From: an uncultured Bacteroidales bacterium
GTDB taxonomy: Bacteria > Bacteroidota > Bacteroidia > Bacteroidales > P3
DNA length: 6,271 nucleotides
Direction: 5' to 3'
NCBI GenBank assembly: GCA_947177315.1
Contig: CAMWTX010000096.1
Location: 1 to 6,271, forward strand
Shown piece after piece: positions 1-6,271 of the stretch. The position numbers and the translations under genes are program-made. A model generated the notes under the pieces. That model was not told the origin of the DNA. It worked only from the letters and a program-made list of their open reading frames with translations, and made no database searches. Numbering within the stretch: position 1 is the stretch's first letter; each line of letters begins with the position of its first letter.

Positions 1-53
1 GGGGAAATCACACGGTGTGTACCGTACTTGCTGCCTTTGGGTTGTGTACTCAT
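1..53 (-). CDS. kdd: 3,5-diaminohexanoate dehydrogenase, N-terminal fragment (cut by the left window edge)
   Basis: Reading the minus strand from the ATG at 53-51 gives 17 codons, MSTQPKGSKYGTHRVIS, followed by CC (a proline codon whatever the next base), and the frame stays open to the edge. The core KGSKYGTHRVI matches the conserved N-terminus I know for 3,5-diaminohexanoate dehydrogenase, which continues with a Pro-Lys-Gly-Val-Leu-Pro stretch. This cytoplasmic enzyme uses NAD(P)+ to deaminate L-erythro-3,5-diaminohexanoate to 5-amino-3-oxohexanoate, the substrate of the Kce encoded just upstream. The gene starts 41 bp after the kce stop on the same strand, so it is probably the next gene of the operon. 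There is no Shine-Dalgarno; the leader is A-rich, as is common in Bacteroidota. The call rests on few residues plus strong context. The NAD-binding domain lies outside the window. Confidence 0.8.
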   Translation of the reverse strand, partial: MSTQPKGSKYGTHRVIS

Positions 54-94
54 TGCTTTGTATTTTTTTAATTTATCAATTTTGTGTATTATTA

Positions 95-925
<831 letters not shown>

Positions 926-934
926 AATCCGGAA

Positions 935-1324
935 TTATTTGCGCTTGCACGCTTTGGGGGTTACACAAGTGCCTACCGCTTTGGCAACGATAATCGGTTC
1001 TTCCAGCACATCGGCCGCCGAAGCCGAAATATCGGGGCGGGTGGCGATTACCTTGCGCGCCACAAATTCCATCTTGCGGCTGGTGTTGCCCACCTTCACA
1101 ATCGTTCCTTCCGCTTCGATATAATCTCCGGCGTAGACAGGAGCCAAAAATTCAATGCTTTCGTAACCGGCAAAAAGGCCTTCGTCACCGTCAATCTGAA
1201 TTAACAGTTCCGTGGCGACATCGCCGAACAGGTGCACCATATGCGCCCCGTCGACCAAGTTTCCGCCATAGTGCGCGTCTTTTGCGCTCATACGCAGGCG
1301 GAGCGTGGATTTATATTCTGTCAT
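935..1324 (-). CDS. kal: 3-aminobutyryl-CoA ammonia-lyase
   Basis: This complete 129-residue, single-domain hotdog-fold protein matches the usual length of Kal. It eliminates ammonia from L-3-aminobutyryl-CoA to give crotonyl-CoA, which then goes to butyrate. Recognisable blocks are SAKDAHYGGNLVDGA (residues 13-27), LFGDVATELLI (32-42), DGDEGLF (45-51), EFLAPVYAGDYIEAEG (58-73), VGNTSRKMEFVARKV (78-92) and the C-terminal EEPIIVAKAVGTC (108-120). The AGDYIEAEG segment is typical of hotdog thioesterase/dehydratase folds, and the NTSRKM block is as I know it from lysine-fermenter Kal proteins. The lysine-rich tail (KACKRK) is probably not catalytic. The ATG is 16 bp after the atoD stop, and the gene ends 9 bp before kce, so translation is likely coupled within one mRNA. 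On sequence alone it could be called a generic hotdog protein; the neighbouring kce makes Kal the clear choice. Confidence 0.93.
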   Translation of the reverse strand: MTEYKSTLRLRMSAKDAHYGGNLVDGAHMVHLFGDVATELLIQIDGDEGLFAGYESIEFLAPVYAGDYIEAEGTIVKVGNTSRKMEFVARKVIATRPDISASAADVLEEPIIVAKAVGTCVTPKACKRK

Positions 1325-1340
1325 AATTGTTAGTTTTATA

Positions 1341-1985
1341 CTATTTTACGATATATTTCACAAGAATGGAGGGCGTGATGACCGCTTCGGGAGCCAGTTC
1401 GCCCGTTTCCACCAAGTCGTTGATTTCGGCGATAACCGTATCGGCGGCCATGGCCATCATGGGGTTGAAGTTCTGCGACGTGCCGCGGTAAATCAAGTTA
1501 CCGTCCTTGTCGCCCTTGCTCGCGCCGATTAAAGCGAAGTCGGCACGCAAGGGTTTTTCGAGCAGATAATCCTTACCGTCCACGTTGATAACCTGTTTGC
1601 CTTCGGCCACCACCGTGCCCAAGCCCGTGGCGGTGAGAACGCCGCCCAAGCCCGCGCCGCCGCAACGGATTCTTTCCGCCAGGCTGCCCTGAGGGCAGAA
1701 TTCCACCTTGAGTTCGCCCGCATTCATCTGGTCCATGGTGTTTTGGTTGGTACCGATATGCGATACGTACAGTTTGGAAATCTGTTTGTTGGTGATGAGC
1801 TTGCCCACACCGCGGTCGATATAGCCGGTATCGTTGCTGATAAGGGTAAGGTTTTTCTTGCCCGATGCCGCCAAAGCGTCGATGATGCGCAACGGAGTTC
1901 CTACCGTAAGGAAACCGCCCACCATGATGGTGTCGCCGTCTTTAATCATGTCAACGGCCTGTTGAACGCTGATGAACTTGTTCAT
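1341..1985 (-). CDS. atoD: CoA-transferase alpha subunit (butyryl-CoA/acetate:acetoacetate CoA-transferase)
   Basis: A complete 214-residue alpha (A) subunit of a family I CoA-transferase, normal length for the separate subunit. Residues 16-31, DGDTIMVGGFLTVGTP, fit the family I alpha-subunit signature (D-G-x2-three hydrophobics-G-G-F-x3-G-x-P). Residues 98-115, PQGSLAERIRCGGAGLGG, form the conserved glycine-rich region, followed by TGLGT, a GK motif (129-130), and EKPLRADFALIGASKGDKDGN (143-163). In lysine fermenters the alpha-beta enzyme moves CoA from butyryl-CoA to acetoacetate, giving butyrate and acetoacetyl-CoA. The catalytic glutamate is in the beta subunit, which is absent here; the next gene is kal, so alpha and beta are not adjacent in this operon. 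The gene is first in the minus-strand unit, with a TAnnTTTG-type element 41 to 48 bases upstream. Exact acyl preference cannot be read from the alpha subunit; the assignment to butyrate/acetoacetate is from context. Confidence 0.92.
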   Translation of the reverse strand: MNKFISVQQAVDMIKDGDTIMVGGFLTVGTPLRIIDALAASGKKNLTLISNDTGYIDRGVGKLITNKQISKLYVSHIGTNQNTMDQMNAGELKVEFCPQGSLAERIRCGGAGLGGVLTATGLGTVVAEGKQVINVDGKDYLLEKPLRADFALIGASKGDKDGNLIYRGTSQNFNPMMAMAADTVIAEINDLVETGELAPEAVITPSILVKYIVK

Positions 1986-2025
1986 GGTTATATGATGTTT
2001 ATTTTTTCTTACTCAGCCAAACTCG

Positions 2026-2033
2026 CAAATTTA
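2026..2033 (-). promoter_or_regulatory. Putative -7 element of the atoD-kal-kce-kdd operon promoter
   Basis: On the minus strand this reads TAAATTTG, an exact fit to the Bacteroidetes -7 consensus TAnnTTTG. It would give a leader of roughly 30-40 nt before the atoD ATG at 1985. A clear TTG/TTTG -33 box at the usual distance is not evident, and the element is short, so chance is possible. Its place in the only divergent intergenic region supports it. Confidence 0.5.
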
Positions 2034-2066
2034 ATGAATTTCGGAGAATATTTGTGGCGAAATCGC

Positions 2067-2074
2067 TACTTTTG
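2067..2074 (+). promoter_or_regulatory. Putative -7 element of the pyrE operon promoter
   Basis: The plus strand reads TACTTTTG, an exact match to the Bacteroidetes -7 consensus TAnnTTTG. It ends 24 bases before the pyrE ATG at 2099, so the 5' leader would be short, about 15-20 nt. A TTTG lies at 2051-2054, but only 12 bases upstream, closer than the roughly 20 expected for a -33 box, so the upstream element is unclear. The short leader leaves no room for a PyrR-type attenuator, and none is seen. Confidence 0.55.
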
Positions 2075-2098
2075 CGAACCTGCTAAAAAAATACGCTT

Positions 2099-2761
2099 AT
2101 GGTTGACTTGGCACAAGCCCAACGGCATGAATCGAGTTTGGAAACGGCAAAGTTCCTTTTGCAGATCAGAGCCGTGAAATTGAACAACAGCGAGCCCTTT
2201 ATCTGGGCATCGGGACGTAAGTCGCCCATTTACTGCGACAACCGGATAACGCTTTCCCATCCGCACATCCGCACCTTTATCCGCCAGGAGTTTGTAAAGA
2301 TTGTCGAGAACAAGATAGGCCCGGTGGATGCCATTGCCGGCGTGGCCACGGGCGGTATCGCGCAAGGTGCTTTGGTGGCGCAGGAATTGGGTCTGCCTTT
2401 TGTCTATGTGCGCTCGGAAGCCAAGAAACACGGCATGGGCAATCAGATAGAAGGCGAAATCGAATCGGGCAGTTCGGTGGTGGTGGTGGAAGATTTGGTT
2501 TCCACCGGAAAGAGCAGCCTTTTGGCGGTGGATGCCCTGCGCGAACACGGTTGCGACGTAAAAGGCATGGTGGCGGTGTTTACCTACGGCCTGCCGGTGG
2601 CCGAAAAGAATTTTGAAGAAGCCAAGATTCCCCTTTACACGCTTACCAACTACAACGACCTGATAGAATGTGCCGTGGAATTGGACTTGTTGCCCGCCTC
2701 CGATTTAAAGTCCTTGCAGGAATGGCGCAAGAACCCCGAAGCCTGGTCGGATGCCCATTAA
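2099..2761 (+). CDS. pyrE: Orotate phosphoribosyltransferase
   Basis: A complete 220-residue cytoplasmic type I phosphoribosyltransferase. It joins orotate and PRPP to give orotidine 5'-monophosphate, the fifth step of de novo pyrimidine synthesis. Visible parts: an N-terminal orotate-binding part with FIWASGRKSPIYCDNR (34-49); DAIAGVATGGIAQGAL (77-92); the flexible catalytic loop VRSEAKKHGMGNQIEG (104-119) with lysines 109/110 and His111; the PRPP signature VVVVEDLVSTGKSS (127-140) with the Glu-Asp pair at 131-132; then TYGLPVAEKNFEEA (162-175) and LTNYNDL (182-188). Length and sequence fit Bacteroidales PyrE, which end with a W-R-K-x-P-x-x-W motif as here (209-216). The ATG at 2099 sits just downstream of a TAnnTTTG element and has no Shine-Dalgarno. 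First gene of a plus-strand operon, 24 bp ahead of the SRPBCC gene. Confidence 0.97.
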   Translation: MVDLAQAQRHESSLETAKFLLQIRAVKLNNSEPFIWASGRKSPIYCDNRITLSHPHIRTFIRQEFVKIVENKIGPVDAIAGVATGGIAQGALVAQELGLPFVYVRSEAKKHGMGNQIEGEIESGSSVVVVEDLVSTGKSSLLAVDALREHGCDVKGMVAVFTYGLPVAEKNFEEAKIPLYTLTNYNDLIECAVELDLLPASDLKSLQEWRKNPEAWSDAH

Positions 2762-2785
2762 TCCATAGTAGAAAACAATACACTG

Positions 2786-3184
2786 ATGAAAGCAACTTCC
2801 GCTCCCTTGCAGATTGCCGGAAATCCGGCAACGGCGTATCTTAAAATCAGTAATTTTTCCTCTCTGGCATCGATGATGCCGCCGCAGGTTCAGGATTTCA
2901 AGGCCACAGAAGACACCTGTTCGTTCAATGTGGGCGGCATGGCGCAGATCAATATGCGTATCAGTCAGAAGGTGGAACCTTCCTTGGTGGTGATTTCTTC
3001 CGACGAAGGCTCTACCTTTCCCTTTACGCTCGCCTTTCATTTTACGCCCGGGGATGCCGGTTTTACATCGAAAGTGGAAGCCGAAGTAAACGTGAACATG
3101 ATTATGGCGGCCATGCTCAAGCCGCAGATGCAGAAGTTTGTGGATACCCTCAATCAGCAGATAAAGACTTTTTGCGAAGCGTAA
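2786..3184 (+). CDS. SRPBCC (START-like) family protein of unknown function
   Basis: A complete 132-residue protein resembling the small SRPBCC-fold proteins (annotated as polyketide cyclase or START-like) that sit next to pyrE in many Bacteroidales. The family has a helix-grip fold with a hydrophobic cavity; no substrate is known for this branch and I infer none. Features seen: alternating polar/hydrophobic strands in the middle, including VQDFKATEDTCSFNVGGMA (35-53) and MRISQKVEPSLVVISS (57-72); a strand pair around FPFTLAFHF (78-86) and SKVEAEVNVNM (95-105); and a C-terminal amphipathic helix (about 107-130) with LKPQMQKFVDTLNQQI, which would cover the cavity. No signal peptide or membrane segment. 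The N-terminal part before residue 20 is the least certain. ATG 24 bp after pyrE, no Shine-Dalgarno; its stop lies 11 bp before rlmD, so it is very likely co-transcribed. The call is by pattern recognition, without a search. Confidence 0.85.
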   Translation: MKATSAPLQIAGNPATAYLKISNFSSLASMMPPQVQDFKATEDTCSFNVGGMAQINMRISQKVEPSLVVISSDEGSTFPFTLAFHFTPGDAGFTSKVEAEVNVNMIMAAMLKPQMQKFVDTLNQQIKTFCEA

Positions 3185-3190
3185 GGTGGA
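3183..3190 (+). promoter_or_regulatory. Ribosome binding site deciding the rlmD start
   Basis: AAGGTGGA, overlapping the last two bases of the upstream gene's stop codon, lies 5 bases before the ATG at 3196. It is one of the few Shine-Dalgarno-like sequences in the window. It favours ATG 3196 over the in-frame TTG at 3172, which lies inside the upstream gene. Confidence 0.55.
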
Positions 3191-3195
3191 TTGAT

Positions 3196-4668
3196 ATGGC
3201 ACGCAGAAACAGGAACCAGCCTAACCGGATTATAGAAAACGTCCGTATCGAGAAAGCCGCCGCCGAAGGCAATTCCTTGGCGCATATAGACGGCAAGGTG
3301 CTTTTTGTAAACTACACCGCCCCGGGCGACTTGGCAGACGTGGAGGTAATCCGTTCCAAATCGGGCTATATGCAGGGGCGCGTGTTGGCCTTGAAAGAAG
3401 CCAGCCCCTTGCGTTGCGAGCCTTTCTGCAGCCATTTCGGGCTTTGCGGAGGCTGCAAGTGGCAGCATCTGCAATATGCAGAACAGCTTCGCCAAAAACA
3501 GGCGCAGGTGCGCGACCATCTGGAACGCATCGGCAAGATAGACCTGCCCCAAGGCATGCCGATTATCGGAGTGGAGGATGTGGAAAAAAATCCCGCCTAC
3601 CGCAACAAGCTCGAATTTACCTTTTCCACCAAACGCTGGCTCACCGACAGCGAGGTGTCGCAAGGCCAGACGCTCGACCAGCATGGTCGCGAAGGGCTGG
3701 GATTCCATCTGGCGGGCAAGTTCGACAAAGTGCTGGACCTCCAACGCTGTTTTCTCCAGCCCGAACCGAGCAACGAGATACGTCTTTTCGTAAAGCAGAC
3801 CGCACAGGAACTCGGCCTGGATTTCTACGACATCCGCAATAAGAGCGGCTATATGCGCAACATCATGCTCCGCAATACCCTGAGCGGAGATTTCATGGTG
3901 GTGCTCATCATCGGCGAAGAACCCAACGCGGCTTTCCATACGCTGATGGAACGCCTTGCGGTGCGATTCCCTTGCATCAAGAGCCTTATGTATGCGGTCA
4001 ACACCAAGGTAAACGACAGCATGGCCGATTTGGATATAAGGCTTTTTGCCGGCGAACCTTTCCTTATTATGGAGATGCCCGCCTATCGGCAGGGCGATCC
4101 CGACCTGAAGTTCCGCGTAGGCCCCAAGTCCTTTTATCAGACCAACACCCTGCAGGCGGCGCGTCTGTACCGCCTGGCCGCCGATTTTGCCGACATCAAG
4201 CCGCATCAGACCGTCTATGACCTCTATACCGGCACGGGAACCATCGCCAACTACGTGGCAGGGCTGGCATCCAAGGTAATCGGCATCGAATATGTGGAAG
4301 ATGCCGTCAAGGATGCCCGCATCAATTCGCAGCTCAACGGCATTGCCAACACTCAGTTCTTTGCCGGCGATATGGCCAAGGTTTTTTCCCGCCAGTTCGT
4401 GGAAGAACACGGCGTTCCCGACCTTATTATCACCGACCCGCCGCGTGAGGGCATGCACGAAAACGTTACCGACTGCCTCTTGGACGACAGTCTTTTCGGC
4501 TCCAAGCCCGTGCGCCTGGTCTATGTAAGCTGCAATTCCGCCACGCAAGCCCGCGACCTGCAGCGTCTCTCCGCCAAATACAAGGTTCTGAATCACCGTG
4601 CGGTAGATATGTTTCCATTTACCGACCACGTAGAAAGCGTGGTGCTTTTGGAGCGTGCCGCATTTTAA
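3196..4668 (+). CDS. rlmD: 23S rRNA (uracil-C5)-methyltransferase, RlmD/RumA type
   Basis: A 490-residue SAM-dependent RNA m5U methyltransferase with an N-terminal TRAM domain (about 8-65). The [4Fe-4S] cysteines are Cys78-x5-Cys84-x2-Cys87 plus Cys185 in LQRCFLQPE; Cys74 is an extra nearby cysteine. The catalytic domain shows GPKSFYQTN (309-317), SAM-binding DLYTGTGTIA (342-351), GIEYVEDAV (363-371) and DPPREG (414-419). The nucleophile is Cys446 in VYVSCNSATQARDL and the probable base is Glu480 in DHVESVVLLER. Relatives methylate 23S rRNA U1939 (RlmD), U747 (RlmC) or both (RlmCD); which site applies here cannot be read from the sequence, so rlmD follows usual Bacteroidota annotation. About 97 residues separate Cys87 and Cys185, longer than I recall for E. 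coli RlmD (about 71), which fits an insertion around 145-170. ATG 3196 is chosen over TTG 3172 because it removes overlap with the upstream gene and has AAGGTGGA before it. Third gene of the pyrE operon. Confidence 0.93.
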   Translation: MARRNRNQPNRIIENVRIEKAAAEGNSLAHIDGKVLFVNYTAPGDLADVEVIRSKSGYMQGRVLALKEASPLRCEPFCSHFGLCGGCKWQHLQYAEQLRQKQAQVRDHLERIGKIDLPQGMPIIGVEDVEKNPAYRNKLEFTFSTKRWLTDSEVSQGQTLDQHGREGLGFHLAGKFDKVLDLQRCFLQPEPSNEIRLFVKQTAQELGLDFYDIRNKSGYMRNIMLRNTLSGDFMVVLIIGEEPNAAFHTLMERLAVRFPCIKSLMYAVNTKVNDSMADLDIRLFAGEPFLIMEMPAYRQGDPDLKFRVGPKSFYQTNTLQAARLYRLAADFADIKPHQTVYDLYTGTGTIANYVAGLASKVIGIEYVEDAVKDARINSQLNGIANTQFFAGDMAKVFSRQFVEEHGVPDLIITDPPREGMHENVTDCLLDDSLFGSKPVRLVYVSCNSATQARDLQRLSAKYKVLNHRAVDMFPFTDHVESVVLLERAAF

Positions 4669-4710
4669 GGGGCGTTTTTTGATAGAAGATATTTTATACT
4701 ATAAGGGGAT

Positions 4711-6271
4711 ATGAAAAGTCAGTCTTTATTTGATGATCCTGTGTTTCTTAAAAGACTGGAATCATTGATAGATTCGGAATCTATCGATATTGAATTTAAA
4801 ACAGCTAAAGGAGGTTTTCCCGGTAGTTTTTGGGAAACCTATTCGGCATTTGCCAATACGCAAGGAGGAACGATAGTCTTAGGAGTCAGGGAAAAAGGAG
4901 ATGACTATATAGTGGATGGTCTTACCATAGAAGAGATTAAAAAATACAAGCGGGATTTTTGGAACAATGTCAACAATAAGCAGGTAGTTAGTGCCAATCT
5001 GTTAAAAGATGGCGATGTACGGGAATGTGAATATAAAGGTATATTTATTTTGGTTTTCAATATTCCGAGAGCGGATAGAAGCCAAATGCCCGTATATCTG
5101 AAAAACAATCCGGAAAATACATATAAGCGGAATAACGAAGGCGATTACAAATGTACGAGTGAAGATATTCGCCGCATGTTTGCAGATGCTGACATAAAGC
5201 ACCCTAAGGATAGCAGGATATTAGAGGGCTTTACGATTGCTGAAGACATCGATAAAGAATCGCTGACCCAATATCGGCAACTCGTTGCAGCGCTTAGACC
5301 TTCGCATCCTTGGCTTTTGTTGGATGATATTGCATTGCTTGTAAAACTGGGTGGATATAGAAAAGATAGGAAAACCAAAGAAGAAGGGCTTACTTTGGCA
5401 GGATTGCTGATGTTTGGCAAATACGACAGCATTGTGGATCCGGGGTGTTGTCCTTCCTATTTTCCGGATTATAGGGAGTATTTCAGTACAGATATGCAAG
5501 ATAGATGGACATCGCGTATCTATCCCGATGGAACATGGGAAGCCAACCTGTTTCAATTTTATATGAAAGTTTATCCTCGACTGGCAGCCGTTCTTCCCAA
5601 GCCTTTTATCCTTGAGAAAGGAATTCGGGTAGAAGAAACATTAACTCATATCGCTTTACGGGAGGCCTTTATCAATACTTTGGTTCATTGTGATTACACG
5701 ATAGATTCCAATATCACGATATCTTTATATCGAGACCGGTATATTTTTTCCAATCCGGGGTCATTGCTTATTTCTCTGCATCAGTATTATCAAGGAGGCG
5801 AGAGTGTTTGCCGCAACAAGGCATTGCAACAAATGTTCGTTCTTTTAGGAACAGCCGAAAAAGCAGGTAGTGGCGTTGATAAAATTTTACAAGGATGGGA
5901 AGAAGCCAATTATAGAAAACCTCATATTGAAGAAACGGTAAAGCCGGATAAGGTTGTTTTGGAACTGCCTTTGATAAGTTTATTATCCAATGAAGTAATA
6001 AAGCCGTTAAAATCTTTGTTTGGAGCAAAGATTGAATATATCGGTCATGACAAATTACTGACATTGGCGGTTTGCTATAAGGAGGGAGAAGTAACAAACT
6101 ATCGTTTGCAATTTGTGATTAACAAGCATAGTTTTGAAATCACACAAATTCTCAAGGAATTATGTTCGGGTGGATACCTTGTTTCTTCTGGAAATGGCAG
6201 GGGAACCCATTACAAATTAAATAATGGTTTTTTAAATGATAAATTAGCAAAGGTTGATAGTAAAATATATC
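4711..6271 (+). CDS. AlbA_2 (Schlafen-type) domain / GHKL ATPase-like / winged-helix protein, partial at the right edge
   Basis: One open frame from ATG 4711 to the edge, 520 codons without a stop; the 3' end is outside the window. An in-frame TAA at 4702-4704 makes this the first possible ATG. Residues about 15-155 form an AlbA_2 domain: IEFKTAKGG (27-35) with the family's E-F-K, then FWETYSAFANTQGGTIVLGV (40-59) and the YKRNNEGDYKCTSEDIRRM block (138-156). A linker leads to a HATPase_c_4-like domain: LREAFINTLVHCDY (316-329) resembles a GHKL N-box, FSNPG (346-350) the G1 box, and GTAEKAGSGVDKI (380-392) a glycine-rich lid. Residues about 455-505 look like a winged helix, ending GNGRGTHYKLNN. 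This is the COG2865-like architecture, usually labelled ATP-binding protein or putative transcriptional regulator; its role is unproven. No signal peptide. Single 60-base lines counted by hand are 33-45% GC here against 58-67% in the upstream genes, suggesting transfer. The leader holds AAGGGG only 2 bases before the ATG. Confidence 0.9.
   Translation, partial: MKSQSLFDDPVFLKRLESLIDSESIDIEFKTAKGGFPGSFWETYSAFANTQGGTIVLGVREKGDDYIVDGLTIEEIKKYKRDFWNNVNNKQVVSANLLKDGDVRECEYKGIFILVFNIPRADRSQMPVYLKNNPENTYKRNNEGDYKCTSEDIRRMFADADIKHPKDSRILEGFTIAEDIDKESLTQYRQLVAALRPSHPWLLLDDIALLVKLGGYRKDRKTKEEGLTLAGLLMFGKYDSIVDPGCCPSYFPDYREYFSTDMQDRWTSRIYPDGTWEANLFQFYMKVYPRLAAVLPKPFILEKGIRVEETLTHIALREAFINTLVHCDYTIDSNITISLYRDRYIFSNPGSLLISLHQYYQGGESVCRNKALQQMFVLLGTAEKAGSGVDKILQGWEEANYRKPHIEETVKPDKVVLELPLISLLSNEVIKPLKSLFGAKIEYIGHDKLLTLAVCYKEGEVTNYRLQFVINKHSFEITQILKELCSGGYLVSSGNGRGTHYKLNNGFLNDKLAKVDSKIY

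Noticed and set aside
1743..2177. A 144-codon plus-strand frame running across the divergent intergenic region.
   Set aside because: It overlaps atoD antisense and the start of pyrE in another frame and crosses both putative promoters; it shows no recognisable protein features.
3172..3195. An upstream TTG start for rlmD that would add 8 residues.
   Set aside because: It lies inside the SRPBCC coding sequence. ATG 3196 has a Shine-Dalgarno-like AAGGTGGA at a workable distance and gives the usual N-terminus before the TRAM domain.
3154..4629. A 491-codon open frame on the minus strand covering nearly all of rlmD.
   Set aside because: It mirrors the rlmD codons in an antisense frame. The translation is rich in His, Gly and Ala without any recognisable domain, while the plus strand carries full RlmD motifs. 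Long antisense frames are common in GC-rich coding DNA.
4625..4643. A 6-bp perfect hairpin (ACCACG, 7-base loop, CGTGGT) near the rlmD end, and the T-run at 4675-4680.
   Set aside because: The hairpin encodes the conserved DHVESVV motif and is more than 30 bases from the T-run. No stable stem directly precedes the T-run, so it is not an intrinsic terminator.
4678..4702. TTGATA (4679-4684) and TATACT (4695-4700) as a promoter for the AlbA_2 gene.
   Set aside because: The spacing is only 10 bases, the element lacks the TAnnTTTG form, and the predicted start would leave almost no leader before the ATG at 4711. AT-rich sequence yields such matches by chance.
4905..5556. Several short minus-strand frames inside the AlbA_2 gene.
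   Set aside because: They overlap each other and lie antisense to one long plus-strand frame with clear domain motifs; none shows a recognisable product.

Overview
The window looks like chromosomal DNA of an anaerobic, amino-acid-fermenting member of the Bacteroidota, most likely order Bacteroidales. Three things point there. The protein sequences of PyrE, the SRPBCC protein and RlmD read like Bacteroidales homologues. Most starts lack a Shine-Dalgarno sequence. The one divergent intergenic region carries a Bacteroidetes-type TAnnTTTG element facing each way. I cannot name genus or species from the sequence.

Left part (1-1985, minus strand): a compact operon read right to left, atoD - kal - kce - kdd. 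Its products are the alpha subunit of an acetoacetate/butyrate-type CoA-transferase, 3-aminobutyryl-CoA ammonia-lyase, 3-keto-5-aminohexanoate cleavage enzyme, and the first 17 codons of 3,5-diaminohexanoate dehydrogenase, which is cut by the left edge. Together they form the lower half of lysine fermentation to acetate, butyrate and ammonia. Kdd oxidatively deaminates 3,5-diaminohexanoate. Kce exchanges the product with acetyl-CoA to give acetoacetate and 3-aminobutyryl-CoA. Kal removes ammonia to give crotonyl-CoA. The CoA-transferase moves CoA between butyryl-CoA and acetoacetate. The aminomutases, the transferase beta subunit and the crotonyl-CoA reduction genes are not in the window.

Middle (1986-4668): a 113-bp divergent promoter region, then a plus-strand operon pyrE - SRPBCC-family gene - rlmD with gaps of 24 and 11 bp. 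The products are orotate phosphoribosyltransferase (pyrimidine synthesis), a small START/SRPBCC-fold protein of unknown role, and an Fe-S 23S rRNA m5U methyltransferase.

Right part (4669-6271): after a 42-bp gap, a plus-strand gene on the same strand runs off the right edge (520 codons seen). It encodes a Schlafen-type AlbA_2 domain, a GHKL-type ATPase-like domain and a C-terminal winged helix (COG2865-like). It is clearly more AT-rich than the rest, which suggests later acquisition or the start of an accessory region. Its function is unknown.

No stretch over 300 bases lacks a gene. No tRNA, rRNA, CRISPR array, insertion sequence or attachment site was seen, and no convincing intrinsic terminator. 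Most of the window is ordinary core metabolism. I found no clearly new system; the AT-rich AlbA_2 gene is the only candidate for something less well described.
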